The notes: generated by a model not told the origin, from the letters alone. Shown: positions 7,864 through 16,701, counted from the first letter of the stretch. The stretch is 64,000 bases of DNA from Shinella granuli (GCF_004341885.1 NZ_SLVX01000005.1:124001-188000), one strand, 5' to 3'. Made by a program: numbers and translations.

Positions 7864-10305
7864 TCAGGCTTTCACGCGCGCACCGGCCGGGTCGTAGAGC
7901 GGTTCGAGATGGATCTTCGCCGGCGTGCGTTCCATGGCGACGACGAGCTCGTAGTCGCCGCCCGTCAGGAAATCGTCGTCCACACCCTCGGCGCGGCGCA
8001 CATAGCCGTAGCCGACATTCTTGCCGAGTGTATAGCCGTAGCCGCCGCTGGTGAGGTAACCGACGGGCTCGCCGTTGCGCAGGATCGTCTCGCGGCCGAC
8101 GAGCACGATGTCCGGATTGTCGACCGTGAAGCCGGCCAGCGCCTTCTTGCGCTTTTCACCCTGCAGCGCCTCCAGCGCCCGGCGGCCGAGGAAATCGGTG
8201 TTCTTGCGCAGCTTCACCGCCCAGCCGAGGCCGGCATCGAAGGGCGTGTCGTTCGGTGTGATGTCAGCCCCCCAGGCGCGGTAACCCTTTTCGAGACGCA
8301 GCGATTCCAGCGCGCGATAGCCGACCGGACGGATACCGAACGGAGCGCCCGCCGTCATCAGCGCATCGAAGACCGTGCCGATGGCCTCGATCGGCACATG
8401 CAGCTCCCAGCCGAGCTCGCCGACATAGGTGACACGCAGCGCCCGCACGACATGGCCGGCAAGCACGATCTCCCGCACATGACCGAAGGGGAAGCCGGCA
8501 TTGGAGACATCGGTGTCGGCAAGTGCAGCCAGCACCTCGCGCGCCTTCGGCCCCATCAGCGAGAGCGTGCCGAAATCTTCCGTCACGTCGCGAAGCGTCA
8601 CGTCGAGGCCGCCGGGAAGATGATCGGCGATCCAGCCGAGGTCATGGGTGCGGAAGCCCGTGCCGGTCACGATGTAGAATTTCTCCTCGGCGAGCCGCGC
8701 CACCGTCAGGTCCGCCTCGATGCCGCCGCGGGTGTTGAGAAGCTGCGTGTAGGTCAGCCGCCCCACCGGCTTGCCGACATCGTTCGCGCAGATCCAGTCG
8801 AGCGCCTTCAGCGCGTCCGGCCCCGTCATCTCGTATTTGGCGAAGGAGGACTGGTCGAAGATGCCGACGGCCTCGCGCACATGGCGGTGCTCGTCGCCGA
8901 CCGTCGAGAACCAGTTCTGCCTTCCCATCGAATAGACGTCGCGCGCCTCCATGCCCTTCGGCGCGAACCAGTTCGGCCGTTCCCAGCCGAGCTTGGAGCC
9001 GAACACCGCGCCATGCGCCTTCAGCCGCTCGTAGAGCGGCGAGACGACGCGCGGGCGGCCGCTCTCGTATTCCTCGTGCGGAAAGCCGATCGTATAGTGC
9101 TTGCCATAGGCCTCCAGCGTGCGGTCGAGCACCCATTGGCGGTCGCGGTGCATGCCGGCAAAGCGGCGGATATCGACCACCCAGAGGTCGAGCGGCGCCT
9201 CGCCGTCGACGACCCATTGCGCCAGCACCCAGCCCGCCCCGCCGCCGGACGCGATGCCGAAGGCGTTGAAGCCCGCGCCGACGAACATGTTGCTGCATTC
9301 CGGCGCCACCCCGAGGATGAAGTTGCCGTCGGGCGTGAAACTCTCCGGCCCGTTGATCATCTGCTTGACGCCGACCTTCTCCAGCGCCGGCACGCGGGCG
9401 ATCGCCTCCACCATATGCTGCTCGAAATGGTCGAAATCGTCGTCGAACAGCCGGTAGGCCCATTCGTCGGGCACGTCGCCGGTCGTCCAGGGCTGCGGGT
9501 TCGGCTCGTAGCCGCCCATGACGAGCCCGCCGACCTCCTCCTTGAAATAGGTGCGGCGATCGGGATCGCGGATCGTCGGCGCATCGGTGGCGAGCCCCGG
9601 CACGGTTTCCGTGATGATATACTGATGCTTGACCGGCTGCAGCGGCACGTTGATGCCGGCCATCGCGCCCACCTGCCGCGCCCACTGGCCGGCGCAGTTG
9701 ACCACCTTGTCGCAGGCGATGTCGCCCAGCGTCGTGCGCACGCGGCGAATGCGGCCGTCCTCGATGTCGAAGCCCGTGACGCGCACGTTCTCGACGATCT
9801 TCGCGCCGTGCATGCGCGCGCCCCTGGCGAGCGACTGGGTGATGTCCGAGGGGCTCGCCTGGCCGTCCGTCGGCAGCCAGCTTGCGCCGACGAGGTCGCC
9901 GACCTCCATCAGCGGCCACATGGCCTTGACCTCCTGCGGCGTCAAAAGGTGCATGTCCATGCCGAAGCTCTTGGCCGTGGTGGCGAGGCGGCGGAACTCC
10001 GTCCAGCGGTCCTGGTTGGTGGCAAGCCGCAGGCACCCCGTCATCTTCCAGCCGGTCGCAAGGCCCGTCTCGGCTTCCAGGCCCTTGTAGAGATCGACGG
10101 AATATTTCAGCACCCGGGTGATCGATGCCGACGAGCGGAGCTGGCCGACGAGGCCGGCCGCATGCCAGGTCGAGCCCGAGGTCAGCGTGCCCTGCTCCAG
10201 GAGGATCACGTTCGCCTTGTGGTCGCGGGCGAGATGATAGGCCGTCGAGCAGCCGATGATGCCGCCGCCGATGACAACGATCTCAGCATGGGATGGCAGG
10301 GTCAT
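7864..10305 (-). CDS. Dimethylglycine/sarcosine dehydrogenase-like FAD protein with GcvT domain
   Basis: Oxidative N-demethylase, 813 aa, the size of DMGDH-type enzymes. Residues 5-390 form the FAD-dependent DAO domain (VVIGGGIIGCSTAYHL dinucleotide motif; LTSGSTWHAAG with His48 at the position of covalent flavin attachment in DMGDH). The C-terminal half is a GcvT/aminomethyltransferase-like folate domain (GLGWAVKLRKNTDFLGRRAL, GEPVGYLTSGGYG), which normally traps the one-carbon unit on tetrahydrofolate. Start MTLPSHAEIV overlaps the stop of the kinase gene by ATGA. Context with a betaine-type importer supports dimethylglycine, sarcosine or a related N-methyl amine as substrate. Confidence 0.9.
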   Translation of the reverse strand: MTLPSHAEIVVIGGGIIGCSTAYHLARDHKANVILLEQGTLTSGSTWHAAGLVGQLRSSASITRVLKYSVDLYKGLEAETGLATGWKMTGCLRLATNQDRWTEFRRLATTAKSFGMDMHLLTPQEVKAMWPLMEVGDLVGASWLPTDGQASPSDITQSLARGARMHGAKIVENVRVTGFDIEDGRIRRVRTTLGDIACDKVVNCAGQWARQVGAMAGINVPLQPVKHQYIITETVPGLATDAPTIRDPDRRTYFKEEVGGLVMGGYEPNPQPWTTGDVPDEWAYRLFDDDFDHFEQHMVEAIARVPALEKVGVKQMINGPESFTPDGNFILGVAPECSNMFVGAGFNAFGIASGGGAGWVLAQWVVDGEAPLDLWVVDIRRFAGMHRDRQWVLDRTLEAYGKHYTIGFPHEEYESGRPRVVSPLYERLKAHGAVFGSKLGWERPNWFAPKGMEARDVYSMGRQNWFSTVGDEHRHVREAVGIFDQSSFAKYEMTGPDALKALDWICANDVGKPVGRLTYTQLLNTRGGIEADLTVARLAEEKFYIVTGTGFRTHDLGWIADHLPGGLDVTLRDVTEDFGTLSLMGPKAREVLAALADTDVSNAGFPFGHVREIVLAGHVVRALRVTYVGELGWELHVPIEAIGTVFDALMTAGAPFGIRPVGYRALESLRLEKGYRAWGADITPNDTPFDAGLGWAVKLRKNTDFLGRRALEALQGEKRKKALAGFTVDNPDIVLVGRETILRNGEPVGYLTSGGYGYTLGKNVGYGYVRRAEGVDDDFLTGGDYELVVAMERTPAKIHLEPLYDPAGARVKA

Positions 10306-11213
10306 TTGGCGTGTTTCCCGTATTTTGTTCTGTAATGGTCGAGCGCCCCGTCGAGACGATCGAGATTTTCGGCCGTGTAGCCGACATAGTCGGCGCCGGG
10401 CGCTGCAAGATGGAGTTCGGAGACCATGCTCCACATCGCCTCGCGCAAGAGCGAGGCGCATTGCATGGCGGCATGCGAGCGAAGGATCGCCGGGTCGGGC
10501 GCGCCGGCGAAATAGGCGGCGAGGAAATCCTCCGCCTCGTCGGGCGAAAGCCCGGCATTGGAGGTGGCGCCGGCAAGGTCGAACATGGCGGTGGAGAAGC
10601 CGGCATATTCGAAGTCGATCAGCCAGAGCCGGGCACCGTCGTCGAGGATATTGGCCGGCAAGAGGTCGTTGTGCGCGAAGACGATGGGCAGCGGCGCCTG
10701 TGCCGCCTCCAGTTCCTCGACAAGCGCCAGATAGCCCGGAAGGTGCGGCTTCATGCGGCTGCCGCCCTCTTTCAGCGTGCGGGCATAGTCGCGCACCACA
10801 TGGAAGGGCCAGAAAAGGAAGGCGGCGCCGCTCACCTCCTGCGGCATCTCGTCGTGGAACCGGCGCAGCAGGTCCGCCACGCGCCGCCGCTCGGCGACGA
10901 CATCCGCGGCGCCGAATGTCTTCGCGCCGAGGAAGGCCGAGACCATGACACCGGGCTCGGCATAGCGCACCTCCGGGCCGAAGCCGGCCGCATGGGCCGC
11001 CCGCGCCGTCATCAGTTCCCGCTCGCGGAAGACATGGTGGAAGGGATAGTCCCGGCCGAAGCGCACGACATGGCGCCCCGCCGCATCGCTGACGAGATAG
11101 CTCTCGTTGCTGATGCCGCCCTTCAGCGGCGCGATCTCGATGCGGCCCGCCCAGCAGGGCAGAGCGCGGATGCGGTCCTCGACGGCGCGGCTGGGCTCGA
11201 CATGGCCCTCCAT
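10302..11213 (-). CDS. Choline kinase-like phosphotransferase in betaine-type ABC operon
   Basis: APH/choline kinase family protein, 303 aa. Catalytic loop IVFAHNDLLPANILDD and the metal-binding LWLIDFEYAGFSTAMFDLAG are intact; the N-terminal glycine-rich loop is LKGGISNESYLVSD with VVRFGRD after it. The frame extends far upstream but the start at MEGHVEPS shares one base with the stop of the double permease (TGATG), which is the likely translational coupling. Being between a glycine-betaine/choline-type importer and an N-demethylase, it may phosphorylate an imported choline-like alcohol; a role in lipid headgroup salvage is an alternative. Confidence 0.88.
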   Translation of the reverse strand: MEGHVEPSRAVEDRIRALPCWAGRIEIAPLKGGISNESYLVSDAAGRHVVRFGRDYPFHHVFRERELMTARAAHAAGFGPEVRYAEPGVMVSAFLGAKTFGAADVVAERRRVADLLRRFHDEMPQEVSGAAFLFWPFHVVRDYARTLKEGGSRMKPHLPGYLALVEELEAAQAPLPIVFAHNDLLPANILDDGARLWLIDFEYAGFSTAMFDLAGATSNAGLSPDEAEDFLAAYFAGAPDPAILRSHAAMQCASLLREAMWSMVSELHLAAPGADYVGYTAENLDRLDGALDHYRTKYGKHAK

Positions 11214-13246
11214 CAGCTCACCCTCTCGCGGATGCGGTTCGCGCCGGCGGAAATCAGCCGGTCGGCGATGATGGCGATGAAGGCGATCGAAAGGCCGGCG
11301 ACGAGGCCGCGGCCCGTATCGGCCTTGGTGAGCGCGATATAAACCTCCTGCCCGAGGTCGCGCGTGCCGACCAGTGCGGTGATGACCAGCATGGAGAGGG
11401 CGAACATGATCGTCTGGTTGAGGCCGAGCAGGATTTCCGGCAGCGCCAGCTTCAGCTTGATCTTGGCGAGGATCTGCCTCTGCGTGCAGCCCATGGCGCG
11501 GCCCGCCTCCACCACGCGCGGATCGACGCGCTGGAGCCCCAGCACCGTGTAGCGGATCGCCGGCACGACGGCGTAGGCGACGACGGCGATCATCGCGGTG
11601 AAATCGCCGACGCGGAACAGCATGACGACGGGCATGAGATAGACGAAGGAGGGCAGTGTCTGCAGCGTGTCGATGACGAGCTGGAGCCAGCGCCACAGCC
11701 GTTCGCGCTCGGCCGCCAGGATGCCGAGCGGCACGCCGATGAGGCAGGCGAAGACGACGGAGATGCCGCAGAGATAGACGGTGATCATCGCCTTCTCCCA
11801 TTGCCCGGTCGCCGCGATCAGGAAGGACAGCGCGCCGACCAGCGCGGCAAGGCGCAGGCCGCCCAGCCGGTAGCCCGAAAGCGCCAGCAGCGCGACGACG
11901 CCGGCCCAGGGCAGGTCGCCGAGCAGCCGCTTCAGCGGCACGAGGATGTTCAGGAGGATGACGTTGCGGATCGCCTCCAGCGTGTCGAAGAAGTTGACGT
12001 TGATCCAGCGCACCACCTCGGACCAGAAGGTGCCGGTGGAGACCTGCCAGCTTTCCGGGAAACTCTGGAGCGCGGGCACGGCAAGCCCGGCGAGGAAGGT
12101 CGCAACAACGATGGCGAGCGCGGCGAGGAGATAGGGGTGTCGGGAGACGAGGCCGCCGCTTGCCGGGAGACCGGCCGCGGGCCGGCCGGCCTTTTCCGCA
12201 TAGGCCTGGCTCAACCGGTCGAGCGCCACGGCGAGCGCGACGATGGCGAGCCCCGCTTCGAGGCCCGCGCCGATATCGAGGCGGCGGAGCGCGGCGAGCA
12301 CGTCGAAGCCGAGGCCGCCGGCGCCGATCATCGAGGCGATGATGACCATGTTCAGCGAAAGCATGATGACCTGGTTGACGCCGACCATCAGGCTGTCCTT
12401 GGCCGAGGGCACCATGACCTTCCAGGTCATCTGCCGCCGGCTGCAGCCGACCATGTTGCCGAGGTCGCGGATCTCCGCCGGCACGGAGCGCATGGCGAGG
12501 ATGGTGACGCGCGCCATCGGCGGCAGGGCATAGATCAGCGTCGCGACGATCGCCGCCGTCGGGCCGAAGCCGAAGAAGACGAGCACGGGCACGAGATAGG
12601 CGAAGACCGGGATCGTCTGCATGAGGTCGAGAACGGGAACCAGTACCCGCTCGAAGAAAGACCAGCGCCAGGCGGCAAGGCCGAGCAAGAGGCCGGCCAC
12701 CACGCCGATCGGCACGGCGACGACGATGGAGGCGAGCGTCACCATGGCGCTCGTCCACTGGCCGAAGATGACGAGGAAGCCGAAGCAGGCCGTGACGAGC
12801 GCGGCGAGCCGCGCGCCGCCGGCATGGTGGCCGATCAGCGCAACGATGGCGAGCACCGCGAGCCAGGAGAGCGGCGGCAGGTGCTGCACGGCGCTCGAGC
12901 CCTGCCCCGACAGGAGGCCGCTCGACAGGAGGCCGAGCGCCACCCGGTAGGGAACGTCGATGATCTCGGCGAGGAAACGGGTAAGGTCCGTAAAGGTGAA
13001 GAGGCCGAAGCTCGCCTCGTCCACCAGCCATTTCGTCGCCCTGCCGATCCAGCGCGCCGCCGGGATCTCGAAGGCGCGCGGATAGGAGAAGGCCGATTTC
13101 GCAAAGTCCTCGCCGAACTGCCAGAAGAGGACGAAGAGGGCGAGCGCGAGCGGCCACGGCCAGCGCGCCCGCGCCGCACCGCGCGCGGCCGGGTTTTCCG
13201 GGATCGGCTCGGAGACGGGCTGGAGGACGGGGAAGGACGCGCCCAT
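11213..13246 (-). CDS. Tandem-duplicated ProW-type ABC transporter permease (betaine class)
   Basis: Inner-membrane permease of 677 aa containing two complete BPD_transp_1 domains in one chain. Each half repeats the same elements: an N-terminal helix pair, an MQTIPVFAYLVPVLVFFGFG or LQTLPSFVYLMPVVMLFRVG segment, and an EAA-type coupling loop (GNMVGCSRRQMTWKVMVPSA and GRAMGCTQRQILAKIKLKLA). ProW homologues normally carry one such domain and dimerise; the fused form would supply both halves of the pore. Four bases separate it from the ATPase stop. With the ATPase at 13251-14276 and binding protein at 14365-15330 it forms an OpuA/ProU-like importer. Confidence 0.92.
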   Translation of the reverse strand: MGASFPVLQPVSEPIPENPAARGAARARWPWPLALALFVLFWQFGEDFAKSAFSYPRAFEIPAARWIGRATKWLVDEASFGLFTFTDLTRFLAEIIDVPYRVALGLLSSGLLSGQGSSAVQHLPPLSWLAVLAIVALIGHHAGGARLAALVTACFGFLVIFGQWTSAMVTLASIVVAVPIGVVAGLLLGLAAWRWSFFERVLVPVLDLMQTIPVFAYLVPVLVFFGFGPTAAIVATLIYALPPMARVTILAMRSVPAEIRDLGNMVGCSRRQMTWKVMVPSAKDSLMVGVNQVIMLSLNMVIIASMIGAGGLGFDVLAALRRLDIGAGLEAGLAIVALAVALDRLSQAYAEKAGRPAAGLPASGGLVSRHPYLLAALAIVVATFLAGLAVPALQSFPESWQVSTGTFWSEVVRWINVNFFDTLEAIRNVILLNILVPLKRLLGDLPWAGVVALLALSGYRLGGLRLAALVGALSFLIAATGQWEKAMITVYLCGISVVFACLIGVPLGILAAERERLWRWLQLVIDTLQTLPSFVYLMPVVMLFRVGDFTAMIAVVAYAVVPAIRYTVLGLQRVDPRVVEAGRAMGCTQRQILAKIKLKLALPEILLGLNQTIMFALSMLVITALVGTRDLGQEVYIALTKADTGRGLVAGLSIAFIAIIADRLISAGANRIRERVS

Positions 13247-13250
13247 GTCG

Positions 13251-14276
13251 TCAGCCCCGCATCATCACATCGACGACCGCCGCGCGGTCGATGAGGCCGA
13301 CGGGCGTTCCCGCCCCGTCGAGGGCGGCCAGCGTCTCCGCGCCTTGCGAGAAGAGCGGCGCGGCCTCGGCCACCGGCGCGCTCGCGCGGATCGAGGTCGG
13401 CGGCAGCGTGCCGTTCAGCGGCCGCATCAGGGCGGCCACCTTGACGACCTTGGCCCGGGCGACGCTGCGCGTGAACTCCGCCACATAGGGCGTCGCCGGG
13501 TTCAGCACGAGATCCTCGGGCGTGCCCGCCTGCACGATCTCGCCGTCCTTCATGATGGCAATGCGGTCGGCAAGGCGGATCGCCTCGTCGAAATCGTGGG
13601 TGATGAAGACGATGGTCTTCTTCAGCACCGATTGCAGGCGCAGGAACTCGTCCTGCATCTCGCGGCGGATCAGCGGGTCGAGCGCGGAAAAGGGCTCGTC
13701 GAGGAACCAGAGCTCCGGCTCGGCGGCGAGCGAGCGGGCAATGCCGACGCGCTGCTGCTGGCCGCCGGAGAGCTCGCGCGGAAAGGCGTTCTCGCGGCCC
13801 GAAAGGCCGACGAGGTCGATCATGCGCCGCGCCCGCTCCTCGCGCGCTGCCCGCTCAATGCCCTGGATCTCCAGCGGAAAGGCGACATTCGCCAGCACGG
13901 TGAGGTGCGGCAGCAGGGCGAAATGCTGGAAGACCATGCCCATCTGGTGGCGGCGGATCTCGATCATCCGCGCCTCGCTTGCCGCCAGGAGGTTCTCGCC
14001 GTTGAAGAGGATGTCGCCGGAGGTCGGCTCGATGAGGCGCGAGAGGCAGCGCACCAGCGTCGACTTGCCCGAGCCGGACAGGCCCATGATGACGAAGATC
14101 TCGCCCTCACGCACCTCGATATTGACGTCGCGCACCGCGCCGACGGCGCCGGCCGCGCGCAGCTCAGCGCTCGTCAGTCGCGCGGCCGAAGGGCCGGCCA
14201 GGGATCTGCCGCCTGCGCCAAAGATCTTCCAGACGCCACGGCAGACAAGTTTCGGTTCGCTAGAGGCCATCGTCAT
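13251..14276 (-). CDS. ProV-type glycine betaine/proline ABC transporter ATP-binding protein
   Basis: Cytoplasmic ATPase, 341 aa. Walker A GLSGSGKSTLVR, signature LSGGQQQRVGIARSLA, Walker B LWFLDEPFSALDPL and the H-loop ITHDFDEA are complete. The N-terminal extension before the ABC domain and the ARAKVVKV segment after it are typical of ProV/OpuAA. The C-terminus keeps only about 65 residues resembling one CBS domain, whereas ProV (about 400 aa) has two, so ionic-strength sensing may be reduced. Start at 14276 or at MASSEP (14270). Part of the five-gene minus-strand betaine-type operon. Confidence 0.92.
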   Translation of the reverse strand: MTMASSEPKLVCRGVWKIFGAGGRSLAGPSAARLTSAELRAAGAVGAVRDVNIEVREGEIFVIMGLSGSGKSTLVRCLSRLIEPTSGDILFNGENLLAASEARMIEIRRHQMGMVFQHFALLPHLTVLANVAFPLEIQGIERAAREERARRMIDLVGLSGRENAFPRELSGGQQQRVGIARSLAAEPELWFLDEPFSALDPLIRREMQDEFLRLQSVLKKTIVFITHDFDEAIRLADRIAIMKDGEIVQAGTPEDLVLNPATPYVAEFTRSVARAKVVKVAALMRPLNGTLPPTSIRASAPVAEAAPLFSQGAETLAALDGAGTPVGLIDRAAVVDVMMRG

Positions 14277-14296
14277 TCCGGTCGCGTGATCGAAAC

Positions 14297-14356
14297 GCGG
14301 TCCCTATGGGACCGCACGAAAGGCGCCCGGCCTCCCCTGCTGGCGGAGGGCCGGGC
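14297..14356 (-). other. Two consecutive hairpins after the betaine-type binding protein gene
   Basis: GCGGTCCC and GGGACCGC (14297-14304, 14308-14315) form a perfect 8-bp stem with a three-base loop; GCCCGGCC and GGCCGGGC (14325-14332, 14349-14356) form a second stem. Both lie between the binding-protein stop and the ATPase start. They probably shape differential expression in the operon; neither has a convincing T-tract. Confidence 0.65.
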
Positions 14357-14364
14357 CTTGCGCG

Positions 14365-15330
14365 CTACTTCTTGATCCAGTCGGACCAGCGCGCTTCGTT
14401 CGCCGCCATCCACTCGGCGACCACCTCGGAGACCTTCTTGCCGTCGAGGTCCACCTTGGTGATCATCGCCCCCATCTCGTCATTGTTGACATTGAACGCC
14501 TTGATGGCGGCATAGGCGCCCGGCCACTTGTCCTTGAGGCCGGACCAGCCGACCTTCCAGATCGGGCCGAAGGGCTTGCCGCAGTCATAGGCGGCATCGG
14601 GGTTCACGCCGGCCGCCGGGTCCTCGTAGCATTCCTTCGAATAGGGCGGGAACTCGACCCACTCGCCCTGGTACTTGGCCGGCGCCCAGTGCGGCGCATA
14701 GATCCACAGCAGGATCGGCGCCTGGCGCTGGTAGGCGCTTTCCAGCTCCGCGAAGAGCGCGGCGTCCGTGCCGGCATGGATCACCTCGAAGGGCAGGTCC
14801 AGCGCCTCGACGCGCTCGTCGTCGAAACCGCCCCAGGTGACGGGGCCGCCGAGATACCGGCCTTTTGGCGCGGTCTCCGGAATCGAGAAGGCTTCCGCGC
14901 AGGCTTCGCTCTTCAGCGCTTCCCAGTTCGGCAGGCCGGGGCATTTCTCCTTCATATAGGCCGGATACCACCACTCTTCCTTGGCCTGCATGCCGGTCTC
15001 GCCGAAATTCTCGACCTTGCCGGTGGCCGTCGCGGCGTCCATCGCGTCGCGGCCGGTGGTCTCCCACATCTCCATGGCGACGTGCAGGTCGCCGGTCTCC
15101 AGGCCCGCGAACTGCGCGAGATAGTCGGCCTGGACATAGTCGACGGAATAGCCGGCCTTCTTCAGCACCTCGCCCATGATTTCCGTGGTGATGAGCTGGC
15201 CCGTCCAGTCGTGCAGCGTCAGCTTGATCGGATCGGTGGATTCCTGCGCCGCCGCGGGCGCGATCGTGAAGGCCGCGGACAGGCACAGCGTCGCGGCGAA
15301 CAGTCCTGACAGGCGAATAGGTTGAAACAT
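14365..15330 (-). CDS. Glycine betaine-type ABC transporter substrate-binding protein
   Basis: Periplasmic OpuAC/ProX-family receptor, 321 aa, with a Sec signal peptide ending at about residue 28 (PAAAQ). Typical features are TLHDWTGQLITTEIMGEVLKKAGYSVDYVQ at the start of the mature part, the GDLHVAMEMWE motif and several Trp residues (WWYPAY, WGGFDD, WIYAPHW) of the kind that cage quaternary ammonium groups. First gene of the operon with ATPase, double permease, kinase and demethylase. Ligand is probably betaine, choline or a related methylated amine; proline betaine is also possible. Confidence 0.93.
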   Translation of the reverse strand: MFQPIRLSGLFAATLCLSAAFTIAPAAAQESTDPIKLTLHDWTGQLITTEIMGEVLKKAGYSVDYVQADYLAQFAGLETGDLHVAMEMWETTGRDAMDAATATGKVENFGETGMQAKEEWWYPAYMKEKCPGLPNWEALKSEACAEAFSIPETAPKGRYLGGPVTWGGFDDERVEALDLPFEVIHAGTDAALFAELESAYQRQAPILLWIYAPHWAPAKYQGEWVEFPPYSKECYEDPAAGVNPDAAYDCGKPFGPIWKVGWSGLKDKWPGAYAAIKAFNVNNDEMGAMITKVDLDGKKVSEVVAEWMAANEARWSDWIKK

Positions 15331-15463
15331 GCGTGATCTCCCGGTCGCACTTTGAAGTCGATGCTTTCTGATGCGCCGGATGCCGTTCCCCGTACTTTTG
15401 TATCTGTCGGCCTGCGCACGGAGCCGATCACACGCTGGATGAAAGCGGCTGTCAATCCTGAAA

Positions 15464-15508
15464 TGTGGCTTTTTCTGCCTTTGTGACCGAATTTGCGGCT
15501 TTCTTGCC
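15464..15508. promoter_or_regulatory. Direct repeat in the divergent promoter region
   Basis: TGTGGCTTTTTCTGCC (15464-15479) and TGCGGCTTTCTTGCC (15494-15508) are similar and start 30 bp apart, in the 197-bp gap between the betaine-type binding protein (minus) and the DeoR gene (plus). This is a reasonable site for the DeoR regulator to control both sides. No other obvious element was seen in the gap. Confidence 0.35.
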
Positions 15509-15527
15509 AGATGATCCGTCTAGGATT

Positions 15528-16322
15528 ATGAAGCAGGAAACGCATGCGGACACGACGACGATGAACCACTCCAAACGCCACAACGACATTCTGAGGCTGC
15601 TCCAGCAGGACGGCACGGTGACGATCGCCGACCTCGCCAAGAAACTCGACGTTTCGCTGGAAACCGTGCGGCGGGACATCAAGCCGCTGACGACGAACGG
15701 CACCGTGCTGAAGATGCACGGCGCCGTGGCGCTGCCCTCCGTGGTGGGCGAAGCGCCCTTCGAAAAGCGCATGCGCGAGAACAGCGAGGCGAAGAAGGCG
15801 ATCGCCGTCGCCATGGCCGCGACGATCCGCGACGGTGATTCGATCATGCTCGATACGGGCACGACGACGAGCTACCTCGCCCGCGAGTTGCTCGGCCACC
15901 GGCGGCTGACGGTCGTCACCAACTCCTCCGACATCGCGCGCACGCTTTCGACGGTCAACGACAACCGCGTCTACATGGCGGGCGGTGAGCTGCGCAGCGA
16001 CAATGGCGCGGCCTTTGGCGTCTCGGCGATCGAGTTCATCAACCATTTCACCGTCGGCCATGCGGTCATTTCCACGGGCGCGATCGATGCCGCGATCGGC
16101 GTGATGGACTACGACCTGGAGGAAGCGGAATTCGCGCGCGCCGTGGTCACGCGCGGCAAACGGGCCGTCGTCGTCACCGACCACACGAAGTTCGGCCGGC
16201 AGGGGCTGGTGCGCGTCTGCGAATTCAGCATGCTGACCGATCTCTTCACCGACAAGGTGCCGCCCCGCGATGTCTCCGCCTCGCTGAAGGCGGCCGGCGT
16301 CAACGTCACGCTGGCGCGCTGA
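15528..16322 (+). CDS. DeoR-family transcriptional regulator
   Basis: Cytoplasmic regulator, 264 aa. The N-terminal winged HTH is HNDILRLLQQDGTVTIADLAKKLDVSLETVRRDIKPL (about residues 16-55), and the C-terminal DeoRC sensor domain shows DSIMLDTGTTTSYLARELL and FGRQGLVRV. Start is uncertain: GTG 15465, ATG 15528 or ATG 15561 are in frame; I used 15528, which has AGGATT just before it. The gene diverges from the betaine-type importer operon and is its likely regulator. The effector of most family members is a sugar phosphate, which fits awkwardly with a betaine importer unless the kinase product is sensed. Confidence 0.88.
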   Translation: MKQETHADTTTMNHSKRHNDILRLLQQDGTVTIADLAKKLDVSLETVRRDIKPLTTNGTVLKMHGAVALPSVVGEAPFEKRMRENSEAKKAIAVAMAATIRDGDSIMLDTGTTTSYLARELLGHRRLTVVTNSSDIARTLSTVNDNRVYMAGGELRSDNGAAFGVSAIEFINHFTVGHAVISTGAIDAAIGVMDYDLEEAEFARAVVTRGKRAVVVTDHTKFGRQGLVRVCEFSMLTDLFTDKVPPRDVSASLKAAGVNVTLAR

Positions 16323-16324
16323 CG

Positions 16325-16361
16325 AAAAAGCGGCCCGGCGGATATCCCACCGAACCGCTTT
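16325..16361. terminator. Bidirectional terminator-like hairpin
   Basis: AAAGCGG (16327-16333) pairs with CCGCTTT (16355-16361), with a further imperfect GC stem inside, A-run before it and T-run after it. It lies between the convergent DeoR and DUF2171 genes and could end both transcripts. Confidence 0.6.
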
Positions 16362-16385
16362 GGATCCTGCCGAGAGACGGGACGA

Positions 16386-16619
16386 TCAGTTCATCGTCGA
16401 CCACTGGCTTTCGACTTCCTGTGCGTCCTTGTTCAGATGGACATGGGCGTCGACATGATCGACCCAGTCGAGGGGGATCAGGTGGTGCTGGCCGTCCTTC
16501 GAATCGCTCCGGGTGAGCTTGATGCGGCTGTCGCCTTCCATGTGGTCGACGGTGCCGACATGGCTGCCATCGGCGGCGCGGACTTCCATATGTTCACGAA
16601 TTTCGCTTGCAGCGACCAT
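16386..16619 (-). CDS. DUF2171 family protein
   Basis: Small soluble protein, 77 aa. The sequence VRAADGSHVGTVDHMEGDSRIKLTRSD followed by a conserved LIPLDWVDHVDAHVHLNK segment fits DUF2171, a PRC-barrel-like family that is common in alphaproteobacteria and often seen near stress genes. GGAGA lies upstream of the ATG (16619). Transcribed alone between two hairpins. No function is established for the family. Confidence 0.8.
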   Translation of the reverse strand: MVAASEIREHMEVRAADGSHVGTVDHMEGDSRIKLTRSDSKDGQHHLIPLDWVDHVDAHVHLNKDAQEVESQWSTMN

Positions 16620-16657
16620 GGAAATTCTCCTTTCAGGTCAAATTCACCCGAAAGGAA

Positions 16658-16685
16658 CGCGGGGAGCCGTGCGTGGTTCCCCGCG
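16658..16685 (-). terminator. Hairpin after the GS-like gene
   Basis: CGCGGGGA (16658-16665) and TCCCCGCG (16678-16685) form a perfect 8-bp stem with a 12-base loop, 17 bp after the stop of the glutamine-synthetase-like gene. Probable terminator of the RpiR-GS transcript, although a T-tract is weak. Confidence 0.55.
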
Positions 16686-16701
16686 CCCAAGGACCTTGTG
16701 G

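Noticed and set aside
7909-10335. 808-aa open frame on the plus strand
   Set aside because: Mirror of the DMGDH-like gene in GC-rich DNA. Its translation is Arg/Asp/His-rich low-complexity with no family features, while the minus strand has clear FAD and GcvT motifs.
10302-13157. 951-aa frame apparently fusing a kinase to a long N-terminal region
   Set aside because: Only residues from 11213 on match a kinase. The part before it is an out-of-frame reading of the double permease gene; TGATG coupling explains the true start.
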